NCBI RefSeq assembly: GCF_037975245.1
Contig: NC_092574.1
Coordinates: forward strand, 19,749,713 to 19,813,712
Origin: Apostichopus japonicus
Taxonomy: Eukaryota > Echinodermata > Holothuroidea > Aspidochirotida > Stichopodidae
Length of the DNA: 64,000 nt
Reading direction: 5' to 3'
Shown here: in pieces, positions 51,490-59,193 of the stretch
How the letters are laid out: every line of letters begins with the position of its first letter
Numbering within the stretch: position 1 is the first letter of the stretch
Made by a program: the position numbers and the translations under genes
The notes under the pieces: generated by a model
Told to the model about the DNA's origin: nothing
Database searches by the model: none
The model's input: the letters and a program-made list of their open reading frames with translations, nothing else

Positions 51490-52337
51490 GAAGGTTAGGT
51501 GAAGCTACAGAGCACAGAATAGGCTACCTGTGACCCTGTAACTGGTAAATATTTATTTTTATTATTCATATTGTGTTATTACCAATAGGGGTTCGTTGGA
51601 AGTTTTATGAGCTTCAATGGTGTCCAATTTCATAGCATATAAAAGCATAAATTTGTAAACACGATATAGGGTATTGTATGTAAAAATACTTGAGAAGTGA
51701 GAAAGAATACAAATACATGTTGTTCGCGGAACTGGTCCACGCAAAAATAATTAGCCTCAATGCTTTTGTCACCCCAACTGTTAAGTTGTGAAATGGATGT
51801 TTTGCAAAACCCATTCTTAGATTATACAGTTTTATTAGTTTAGTTTAGTTAATAAGAAAAAAAAAAGGATCAGGAGGGACACTTAAGTCCCCATCAAGGA
51901 CCCTATAGAGAGAGGAAAAAAAAACTGAAGACACAAACACTCAGACCCGATTACTTTAGTTTAGTCCAGGCTTACTCAACATTTTAACATTAAGTCATAC
52001 TGGTATACCCATAGCGTCATACAGGCTATCCGTACCAGATACAGAATGGTCAGATATGTGTCTTTTATTGTGGCCATCAAATTGGAGCATGAATTTGAAG
52101 GGGAAAGAAGTATCTCTTAGATTATTCAGTAGGTTACAAGATTTTTCTAAAATCAATTCATTCATGGAAGTGCACAGATCAATAAACATCACAGGGTGGA
52201 CGGTAACAACTATATGGTTGAGTCAAAATTATTTGACTTGGTACCATAGCCTATTAGTACTATTTGTATACAGTACATTGTTTCAAATTATATATTAATA
52301 TTGATCAACTTTTACCCATTTTTCTTTTTTCTTTCAG
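51490..52337. other. No gene recognised; AT-rich sequence
   Basis: AT-rich sequence with A runs at 51,859 and 51,916. A minus-strand open frame at 51,995-52,192 (65 codons) and a plus-strand one at 52,056-52,298 overlap each other. Neither has a domain I recognise. The minus frame has a fairly protein-like composition and could be part of an old exon, but I would not call it. Confidence 0.4.
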
Positions 52338-52653
52338 GACATGAATATTTAGTATTTACATGAGAATCTGAATTCCTACCCTGCTGTAAAAAGGTGTTTG
52401 AGGGAAAAAAAAATTGTTCAAATAGCTTTCAGAAGATGTTAATGTATCAGTTGAGAACAAAGTAAGACATGTTGTACAGTAGTCACTATTATCAGCAGCC
52501 AGAAAGGTTAAAAGTGAGTCTCAATGGCGGGATCTTTTCCAGAAGAATGCTGACCAGATTCCTAGAGTGAATGAACAGCATGATGATGCTGAAGAATCCA
52601 CTACATGTTACCAGCTAACTCTCAATAATATTGAAGCAATACATAAACCTGTG
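52338..52653 (+). pseudogene. Candidate exon with splice sites, decayed
   Basis: A pyrimidine-rich tract ending TTTCTTTCAG at 52,337 is a good acceptor, and GTGGTAAGTA at 52,651 is a strong donor (donor GT at 52,654). The frame that runs into the donor is open from 52,483 for 57 codons. Its protein is hydrophilic and rich in D, E, N and Q, ending NNIEAIHKPV. An in-frame TAG at 52,480-52,482 separates it from an open stretch of about 20 codons upstream, and no clean frame reaches the acceptor. I do not recognise the protein. The splice signals and composition suggest a real but damaged exon; chance is the alternative. The true acceptor could instead be ATTATCAGCAG near 52,498. Confidence 0.3.
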
Positions 52654-53399
52654 GTAAGTATTAAAGTGAACAATTATTTCTTTCTTTTGCCCTCTTTCCT
52701 TTATGTTTGTTAAAAATTCAGTAACCGTCTAGACAGTTCTTTTCTGCCACACTGTCCCTAATGAGTAGCAACTTTATAATCTGACATCACATTTGATTAT
52801 AACATATTAAAAGCCAACAATGTTATTTCAGGACTAGAGTGCAGTACATGCAGGCTTCACAATCTGGGATATTTACTGGCTAAATACAAAATTGATTTTG
52901 CTGTTTGCCAGAAGAGAAATGATGCCCTGTCATTTTTCTTCAAAAATTTCAAATTATCCTTTCCCTCTTGCAACAATTCAAGAAAAATGGAAGTTGAATT
53001 TTGTTTTTAGCCTGTAAATTTATCATGCACTGACAAGTTTTAGCAAGCAGCTAAAATTGTGAAATTCTTTGCCTGATGTGCATGTATGTAGACCATGGCC
53101 CAATCACTTAGAATATGCTTGTGGTAGCATATCAGGTGGAAGCATGCACTTCCATGGATGCCTGTTGTATATATTTTACAGAACTAGCTATCACTTTCAT
53201 CAATAAAATATATAGGTTTCAAAGCTTTCAAGCTTTCATTCTAAAATATGTAATGCCTTACTGTAGATCTGCGTCACAAGGCTGGAATTTTGACGGGCAA
53301 AGAAATGGAGAAAGCAAATCACAAACAAGAGAATGTCAGTAATGTCATGTATATAAAAGAAGATGTTTCCCAATAGTCTTTCAAACTGCTGGAACAAAA
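52654..53399. other. No gene recognised
   Basis: AT-rich sequence downstream of the candidate donor. Short open frames at 53,115-53,342 (+) and 53,236-53,421 (-) overlap and have no recognisable domain. If the candidate exon is real, this would be intron. I see no trace of the reverse transcriptase domain expected upstream of the GIY-YIG remnant that follows. Confidence 0.4.
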
Positions 53400-53522
53400 G
53401 CAAAAACCATGAAACACACAATAATCACCCCTACTAGACCATCGGGAGATCAAAAAATTTACCTAAAAGTACCATTTGTGAACGAGAACATAAAAGGGTA
53501 GACCCTGGCAACAATCAGCAGA

Positions 53523-53953
53523 TTGGGCATTACAAATCTGAGAACACACTTCATGACAGGTAATCCATCAGCGAGTTTGTTTTCCGCGCCACGTGACAAA
53601 CAGGGTTGCCGACCCAACTGCGACACCTGCAAAATCGCTGTAAAGAAGAATATCTGTTTAGCCAAAAACTGTGTCTACAAGATTAAATGCAATCTTTGCT
53701 CTTCTACATACATCGGCGAAACGGGATGCACCATTGGAACGAGAATAAAAGAACATCTAAGTATGACTAAACAGACCATATACACTCATTTACAAACTCA
53801 CAATATAAATCCAAAATCTGGAGAAAATATCAATTGCAAATCCTACATCACAACTTACCGAATACCAGTGAAAGAAAAATAATTGAAGCCCTTACCATTA
53901 AAGCCAGTAATAACTTAATGAATGGCTGTGCTGGACGTCAATTGGATATTTAA
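53523..53953 (+). pseudogene. GIY-YIG endonuclease domain of a Penelope-like element
   Basis: In Penelope-like retroelements the C-terminal GIY-YIG nuclease nicks target DNA for reverse transcription. The frame from 53,523 to 53,882 shows cysteine pairs (CRPNCDTC, then KIKCNLC), the tyrosine of VYKIKC, the YIGET motif and R-I-K-E-H about ten residues on. This is the order seen in Penelope-type GIY-YIG domains. The frame breaks near 53,870, and the expected tail continues in another frame (IEALTIKASNN onward) to a TAA at 53,951-53,953. Together with the stop at 53,499 this makes it inactive. There is no ATG at the open-frame start; it was part of a longer polyprotein. Similarity is from memory of the family, not a search. 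Confidence 0.8.
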
Positions 53954-54082
53954 GCTTTTCACATCTTGCTGGTCCGTCTGTGCGCTCCGAATACAGATTG
54001 TTCGCTGGTGCGTTTCAGCTCAGTGGGATTGGTTTTAAAGTTTTTACTTGTATACACAGAGTCGGTAGTTTGCACCTCATTC

Positions 54083-54110
54083 CTTGATAAAGCCTTAACC
54101 GGCGAAATAT
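54083..54110 (+). ncRNA. Degenerate hammerhead-ribozyme-like core in the Penelope 3' region
   Basis: TTGATAA at 54,084-54,090, a short stem GCC/GGC (54,092-54,094 with 54,101-54,103) with loop TTAACC, then GAAA at 54,104-54,107. The arrangement resembles a hammerhead core (CUGAUGA, stem II, GAAA), a motif known from the pseudo-LTRs of Penelope-like elements. The core reads UGAUAA where UGAUGA is required, so the catalytic G is missing. If it is a hammerhead it is probably inactive. It lies about 130 bp after the endonuclease stop, where such motifs are expected. Confidence 0.35.
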
Positions 54111-54182
54111 TGGAACATACAGCTTTGTATACTTTCTTACTGTGCTTGTTGAAGTCTCATTTTCTACAATTCAATATATTAT

Positions 54183-54496
54183 ACATATCCTCTAAAGGTA
54201 GGCATCGGATAGTGGCTGCGCATGAGACTATCTTGTTTAGGTCTCTGGGGTCGATACATATTCTCATTTTCCCCGGCTTTACCACAGTCACTAGACTGGA
54301 GACCTAGGGGGTTGGCTCTGAAACTGGCTTTATGATGTTTTGTTTCACAAGCCTATCTAATTCTGCTTTGAGGTTGTCTCGGATTGCCACAGGGAACCTA
54401 CGGGGTGGATGAACTACAGGTACTGCATTGGGATCTAGCTGTAGTTTTTATTCCCCTTCTAGTTGACCTAAAGCCCTCAAAAACATCATTGTACTC
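54183..54496 (-). pseudogene. pol: Ty3/gypsy reverse transcriptase, N-terminal fragment
   Basis: The minus strand reads through the hallmark start of a gypsy RT: a proline/arginine-rich HPPRRFPV block, a K-A-E-L-D-R-L helix, the I-K-P-V segment, and then the motif-1 region with KMRICIDPRDLNK. RT would copy the element RNA into DNA. The catalytic YxDD region is missing because the fragment ends about 54,183. A TAG at 54,304-54,306 replaces the tryptophan usual at this point, and a TAA at 54,448-54,450 lies upstream in the same frame, so the piece is non-functional. It joins the protease region through a further frame change near 54,480. It is probably one polyprotein with the protease in the intact relative. 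Confidence 0.85.
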
Positions 54497-54945
54497 CTAG
54501 TACAGGTTTTCAACATTAGTAATTTGCCCCTCCTTCCCAACTTTGACATTTTTACTATCATTTGCATTCGTGATCGCATTGACGCCTAGTGGTTTGGCAA
54601 TGTTTTCATGTCTAACTTCTATGAGACCCATCTGCTGGACCACTTTGCTGCCCAGCAGAGGGATTGCAATATCATTGTCAACAATCACAAACTCAGCCCG
54701 ATATTTCTTTCCATTTTTGGGGTTCACCAATTTTAGTTTGCATTTACAGTACCATTTGGCTTTGACGTACTCTCATTGTACATTGATAATACCTGGCTAG
54801 TTTGCTTAATGTTATGCTTACCTAGTTTCTTCATAACTGAACTTAGTAAGATGTTGCAGGTTGCCCCGCTATCAATTTGAAAAGTGACTCTTACTTCATC
54901 TATACTCATGTCAGCGTAAATGTGACTTTGTAACTTATAGTTAAT
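54497..54945 (-). pseudogene. Ty3/gypsy aspartic protease, frameshifted
   Basis: The protease releases the mature Gag and Pol proteins. The active-site triplet in D-S-G-A-T is encoded at about 54,859-54,873, and a later segment (54,497-54,730 frame) has the I-P-L-L-G-S-K-V-V-Q-Q-M-G-L pattern typical of the C-terminal half of gypsy proteases. The two parts are in different frames, with a shift near 54,750 just before the VNPKNGKKY stretch, and the first frame meets a stop there. No protease ATG is seen; in relatives it is made by readthrough or shift from gag. The adjacent gag stop is at about 54,946. Confidence 0.8.
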
Positions 54946-55865
54946 TTAGTTTATATTGTTCTCTGTCTTTGGAGGAGTGAGCAGGTTCACCGTATTGACG
55001 TCCTCGAAGTCATCATCTGAGAGGGACTCGGAGGAACTGTCGCCAACGTTGGACACACCTTCCGCTACAGCATTTACCCACGGTTTCCGTTTCATTTTGC
55101 CCCTTTTGGGTCCACTCCGTTGGGATCCGCTCGCTGACGCTTTGCGTGTAGCTGTTCTGCATTGAGCTGCAAAATGGTTCTTCCTGTCGCATTTGGAACA
55201 GGTCTTTCCATATGCAGGACACTGGTACTTCCCAAAGACGTGTCTGTTCCCACAGTACTTGCATTTCTGAAGTCTGTCGTCTTGCCCGCTTTGTCGGAGC
55301 GCGTGCACCTCTGTTTTCGTCTCGATGGTCCTTATCCTTGCTCTGGATAGTTCCGCCGACTGGCACATATCCTCGCATGATTTCAGGGTAAGTTTCTGTG
55401 CCCGTAGTAATCGCTCTCTGAGTGCCGAATTTGTAATACCACACACGATCCTATCCTGGACAAGCGGGTCATGCAATGATTCAAAGTTATATGTTTGTGC
55501 CAGGACTTTGAGTTCAGTGATGTATCTGTCCAACTGCTCCCCTGGCTCCTGAAATCTCGTGAAGAATTTGTATCTTTCTACAGTTTCATTTTGCTTTGGG
55601 TTGCAGTAGGCATCAAAGAGTGTGAGGAGCTCTCCAATTTTCGGGGAAACATCGGCAGCGCCTGCAGCTGGTACCGGTTTTATAGTCTCATATATCTCAC
55701 GTCCGGTAGTGCCCATAAGATAGAGGCACATTTTTCCTTTAACTTATCTTTGTCAGACATTGCCAGTTCTGCATATAGCTTGAATTCTTCTTTCCAGTGT
55801 TGCCATCTGCTTGCCAGTTTGGGAGAAGCAAAATCAATCTTCTCTGGTGGGGGAACTTTATCCAT
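54946..55865 (-). pseudogene. gag: Ty3/gypsy Gag with two zinc knuckles, one frameshift
   Basis: Gag forms the particle and binds element RNA. Translation would start at the ATG at 55,865 (MDKVPPPEKIDF, with the WxxW-like start of a gypsy capsid at about residues 20-27) and run to about 55,730. A one-base shift in an A5 run near 55,728-55,732 moves the rest into the frame of 54,946-55,731 (261 codons). That frame has the capsid-type segment (LLTLFDAYCNPK, then YKFFTRFQEPGEQLDRY), then knuckles at residues 157-171 (C-x2-C-x3-H-x6-C) and 178-191 (C-x2-C-x4-H-x4-C), and a basic then acidic tail. About 300 residues in total is normal for the family. The single shift in a homopolymer could be a real mutation or a sequencing error. 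Confidence 0.88.
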
Positions 55866-56347
55866 ACTGTTATTGTAACTCGCGATCTTCTGGCAGAATT
55901 TATTTCAGGAATCGTCTGAATGTTAATTTTAATTCTCCAATGTGTACACGGTTTTGTATTGTACCGGTACGTACAGTAACGCGATTGTTTTCTTTTCTTA
56001 TTTTCACCTCACCAGACTGTTGTTTCACAAGGCTTTACTACTGTATTATCACTGTGCTGCAGTGTGTTCCCCTTCGTTGCATTATGAACTAGTCGAACAC
56101 AGAACTGTTATAGTTTAGCGTACAATCTGCAGTTCTTTTCTTTGCTTACCACATCACACTGCATTCTACGTTGCGTCTCGGATTACTGTACTGTTTTATC
56201 GCATAGTCCTATACATACGATACTGTGTATGCTATTCTAACGGTGCATTCGCATAGCGGAATCTTAACGAATTGCTGACTAATTCACGGTGATTTTCGGG
56301 TGATCAGTCCTTCAAATCTCGCAAGAATGGTCCTCGAAATTATCTTA
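55866..56347 (-). other. Leader of the Ty3/gypsy element
   Basis: About 480 bp between the primer-binding site and the gag ATG, without coding potential on the minus strand. The plus-strand open frame at 55,811-56,092 is a shadow. The packaging signal would be expected here, but nothing specific is recognisable. Confidence 0.6.
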
Positions 56348-56365
56348 AGTTTACTTCTGACACCA
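56348..56365 (-). other. Primer-binding site of the Ty3/gypsy element
   Basis: On the minus strand TGGTGTCAGAAGTAAACT directly follows an LTR end in ...GCA. A TGG start right after the LTR is the signature of a tRNA 3'-end primer site, and TGGTGTCAGAAGT is a form seen in other Ty3/gypsy elements. The tRNA species is not assigned. Confidence 0.7.
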
Positions 56366-56557
56366 TGCTTCAGTTTGTGGACGTCGAGCGTGTCGTATAA
56401 AGAATATAGGAGGCGATCATTTATTTAGTAACAGACTTGGTTTATTATTGTACTTCAGTAGCCATATTCAATGGAGTGCACAGACTCGTAGTGTGTAATA
56501 TGAAGAGCAAGTACGGTAGCTCATATTGATTAGCTACATAAATGTACTTGTCACACA
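56366..56557 (-). repeat. 5' LTR of the Ty3/gypsy element (approximate)
   Basis: In element sense it would begin TGTGTGACAAG (56,557) and end GAAGCA (56,366), giving TG...CA ends and about 192 bp. AATAAA-type signals lie at about 56,440-56,446. The inner border is fixed by the primer-binding site. The outer border is a best guess because no second LTR exists in the window for comparison. Confidence 0.55.
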
Positions 56558-57145
56558 GTGAGGCTGTGGTTTACAAATCCCGATGATCCAGTTTTGGCAA
56601 AGAACACCTTCAATTCTCTTCTCTTATTCTTAGTAACTTAACAGTTGCACTGGAGTGACATGCAATTATCAGTTTAACATGTTCCAAAGAGTTCAGGAAT
56701 ACATTGGGGTATGTCCTGTAGGTCAGTTTGGGAGGAATCAGCTGAGCTAAACAAAAGTAGTTTTCATCACTTTTCAGAGCCAGAGACAAAAAAACCCTCC
56801 CCGCTGACCCTTCTCTGGATGACGTTTCTGCAGGTAGGGCAAGCCAGACCAAATGGACTGTGATCGGGGATACCAATACAACCTGCAGGAATCATAGATG
56901 CACCAAATTGGTCAAGCTTATCAAAATTGGTGACTGGAAATGTTGTTGCAGACGTAGACCTGGTTACTGCTTACACAGTATTGCTCATATGTGTATTTAC
57001 ACACTGCACCTTGCATACTGAAATCTCTGAAAAGACATTTTATGGACCTAAAATGATAATTGCATAGAATTTTGTTGTGGTTTATATTGTGACGACTATA
57101 AAAAGTATCATATTGGTATTAAAAAAAAAATCATCTCTCACTTAA
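56558..57145. other. No gene recognised; unassigned minus-strand frame
   Basis: Contains a minus-strand open frame at 56,610-56,876 (88 codons) with an ordinary composition but no domain I recognise, and an A10 run at about 57,121. It is flanked by the LTR and by the inverted-repeat element, so it may be relic repeat sequence. Confidence 0.35.
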
Positions 57146-57617
57146 GGTGGCATACTCCTATTAGAGTCTATAGCAGTCTGCTCTACTGTTCTCCTTCAAG
57201 AAAAGTGCCAAAAAGCAGCAGGGGAACATCTTTTGTGACCTGTTATCAATCATGATCTAGTTTTTTGTGGCTTGCATGTTGAAGAGCATGAATGGATGGA
57301 AGTACATGTAGTGAGAAAATTGTGTCAATTGAGGCCATTTCAGACCCCTTTAAGGCCTCCCAGGAGCGGCGTAGGAAAATTGTTTACCACCGAGTGAAGA
57401 GGTTTGTTTACCAGTGACAAAAACTTCCGGCTCGGATAGCAAACAATCTACATGGTCATGATACGGAAAATTGATGGTGCCATAATAGGCTAACTTGACA
57501 GCTATCCGGTGATGGGTAGCGTTTAGCTAGTGAAAACTTCTATCTAGACTTAGAGACCACATTACTTTTGTGATTTAGTGTGTAAGTCAATGGCGCTTTT
57601 AATTGGCGTATGCTACC
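57146..57617 (+). mobile_element. Short inverted-repeat DNA element, copy 2 (intact, 472 bp)
   Basis: Starts GGTGGCATACTCCTATTAGA and ends GGCGTATGCTACC; the ends are imperfect inverted repeats of about 20 bp. It is non-coding and matches copy 1 (49,069-51,489, reversed) over its length, including the point where copy 1 is split. TTAA precedes the left end and TGAA follows the right end. The right end directly abuts the region homologous to 61,976-62,286, so it inserted beside or within that repeat. Confidence 0.75.
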
Positions 57618-58190
57618 TGAAGGATTCTTGCCAGGTTTGTTACTGTTTTATTAAGTTTTTAGATGGACAAGAGTTCACTCTTGTAGCTACATAGTGATTC
57701 CAAACACAACCTTTGATTCAAGTCCTACAATTCTTCCATATCAGAAAGACCTATAGGGTCGTCCCCACATCCATTGCTTGTCTCTCTGTGAGCCATCATA
57801 GCACTGTGATAGGCCCTTAATAGGGCTTGCAAATTAACTAACCTGTTTCCTGTAGATTCTGCAAACATGGTTTGTTGTGACTGAGTTGAAAATATCTCAT
57901 GTCCTTTATCTGCTGGGTTAATTACTCTCTCATACTCTTCCTTGTCGAGCCTTCTATAAGCAGGTTTGCAAGAGGAATTAGTTGCCATATCTGTATCAGA
58001 AGAGCTAGGAATATCACCAGTGCAATTGGCATCAGCTTCAGCAGCTGTTCAAGCAGTAAAGCCAAACCTGTTACCTGGCTTGAAGGTTGTTGCATGCCTA
58101 TCAAACATGCTTTCCTTCTACCCATTCTTCTAAATAATAATCAGTTTTTATCCTTAAAATATACCAATTTTCCAGTGACGTATTCACTAG
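57618..58190 (-). pseudogene. Unrecognised duplicated gene fragment, copy 1
   Basis: The minus-strand sequence is homologous to 61,976-62,286 over most of its length, including an A/T-rich stretch upstream of the ATG (TTAAAATATA-CAATTT in both). The ATG context AATGGGTAGAAGGAAA (near 58,125) corresponds to AATGGGTAAAAGGAAA in copy 2. After a small indel the frame holds an ATTFKPGNRFGFTA stretch, but a TGA follows it. The longest open part is 57,725-57,988 (87 codons), with KEEYERVINPADK and a neutral to acidic C-terminus ending DMEEL. This copy has about 225 bp (57,735-57,960) that copy 2 lacks. I do not recognise the family. A repeated protein-coding element, such as part of a transposon, is likely. 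Confidence 0.5.
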
Positions 58191-58454
58191 TTTTGTTTGT
58201 AAGCATTTATTGGAAGTCTAAGCAGTTGAATAGTTGCACATAGAATGATACAAGACAAGACTTACACTGAGAAACTAGTCAATATGATGGACTACAACTA
58301 GTTTGGAATGTTGTTTGAACAGCGCCCTCATTCTAGATCTGGTCACAGCTAGTACTGTACATAGCTCTCCTGAGCATTTTTGCACCAAAATCTGACAAAA
58401 TACCTTTGAAAAGCAGTGCCAAAGTAACAAGTAACTTTTTCTCTTTCCCTTTAG
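58191..58454. other. No gene recognised
   Basis: AT-rich sequence ending in a strong pyrimidine tract (CTCTTTCCCTTTAG at 58,441-58,454) that could serve as the acceptor for the next candidate exon. The minus open frame at 58,275-58,535 overlaps that exon and is not supported. Confidence 0.4.
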
Positions 58455-58543
58455 AGCCACAGCTAAGGGCGCATGCTTACTGGATGCTGGGAGTGATAAC
58501 ATTTTCAGAGGGAAGAAGGCCAACCAAGTTTCCACCAGAGGGG
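58455..58543 (+). other. Candidate internal exon, 89 bp
   Basis: Bounded by TTTCCCTTTAG on the left and GGG|GTAAGTAG on the right, both strong splice signals, 89 bp apart, a normal internal-exon size. Two frames are open. One contains KGACLLDAGSDNIFRGKK and the other AYWMLGVITFSEGRRPTKF. Neither is recognised. The signals make it more likely than chance, but there is no partner exon nearby that I can confirm. Confidence 0.3.
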
Positions 58544-58857
58544 GTAAGTAGCACCAAACTGAGGGACTGCTTAAAACACATTGTGTGGACCCAAGAACAA
58601 TTTAGACATTCAGTAGATGCCTGTCATGCTGATGGAATGACTTCTTATCACACTAGGGAATATGTTAATCATTGGGCTCTGACTTGTTTAAAGTTCAGTA
58701 CTGTATTATTCATATAGACTGTACAACATGTGTGAGACACCATATGAAGATTCACCCAATAGACAGAGATACACAGAAATGATGTAAGTCACAACTTCTC
58801 AAACTATCATAAAAATGAGGTTTAATGTGGAGTTTAAATATCTCAGCTGTTACTTAA
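58544..58857. other. No gene recognised
   Basis: Sequence between the candidate exon and inverted-repeat copy 3. The plus-strand open frame running through here from 58,406 crosses both splice signals and is probably fortuitous. Confidence 0.4.
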
Positions 58858-59193
58858 GGTGGCATACTCCTATTAGCATCTATATCAACCTGCACAAGTG
58901 TTCTCCTTCAGGAAAAGTTCCAAAGAGCAACAGGAGAACATCTTTTTTATATCTTATCAATTAGGATCTGGTTTTCTTGGTTTGGCTGTTATGGAGCATG
59001 AATGGATGTACAAGTGGTACAAAGATTGGGTCAGTTGAGGCAAGTTTAGACTACTTTAGGCCTCCCTGGAGCAGCATATGAACATTGTTTACTGCTGAGT
59101 GAAGAGGTTTGTTTACAAGTGAGGAAAATTTCAAGCTCTCATAGCAAGCAAAAAGTCTGCACAGTCATGATAAAGAAACTTGAGGTTCAAATG
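58858..59193 (+). mobile_element. Short inverted-repeat DNA element, copy 3, diverged and 3'-truncated
   Basis: Begins TTAAGGTGGCATACTCCTATTAG and follows copy 2 in order (TGTTCTCCTTCA, GAGCATGAATGGATG, TTAGGCCTCCC, GAAGAGGTTTGTTTAC, GTCATGATA) with many substitutions. The similarity stops near 59,193, before the right terminal repeat. It is older than the other two copies by divergence. Confidence 0.75.

Larger units (their letters stand above)
53400..54135 (+). mobile_element. 5'-truncated Penelope-like element remnant
   Basis: The segment carries the linker and endonuclease part of a Penelope-like element, followed by a non-coding 3' region with a ribozyme-like motif. In the endonuclease frame, coding similarity starts about 53,430, and the linker holds a stop at 53,499-53,501. 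The RT domain is absent, as expected for a 5'-truncated insertion. The 3' end is near 54,135-54,180, where it meets the Ty3/gypsy RT fragment on the opposite strand. Whether it jumped into that element is unclear, because the remainder of the gypsy element is not found on its other side. Confidence 0.75.
54183..56557 (-). mobile_element. Truncated Ty3/gypsy LTR retrotransposon
   Basis: Reading on the minus strand there are, in order, a 5' LTR (56,557-56,366), a primer-binding site, a leader of about 480 bp, gag with two zinc knuckles, an aspartic protease with DSGA, and the first quarter of the reverse transcriptase. It stops at about 54,183, next to the Penelope-like remnant. The rest of RT, RNase H, integrase and the 3' LTR are absent. 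Frameshifts in gag and protease and two stops near RT make it defective. The domain order and sequence are typical of Ty3/gypsy elements. Confidence 0.85.

Noticed and set aside
53966-54307. 113-codon plus-strand frame
   Set aside because: It spans the non-coding Penelope 3' region and the antisense of the gypsy RT, so it cannot be one gene.
55680-55731. Programmed frameshift in gag
   Set aside because: The shift is inside the capsid region, where no programmed event is expected. A plain indel in an A5 run explains it.
54956-55878. Plus-strand open frames across gag (54,956; 55,162; 55,325; 55,495)
   Set aside because: They are shadows of the minus-strand gag, which has clear zinc knuckles.
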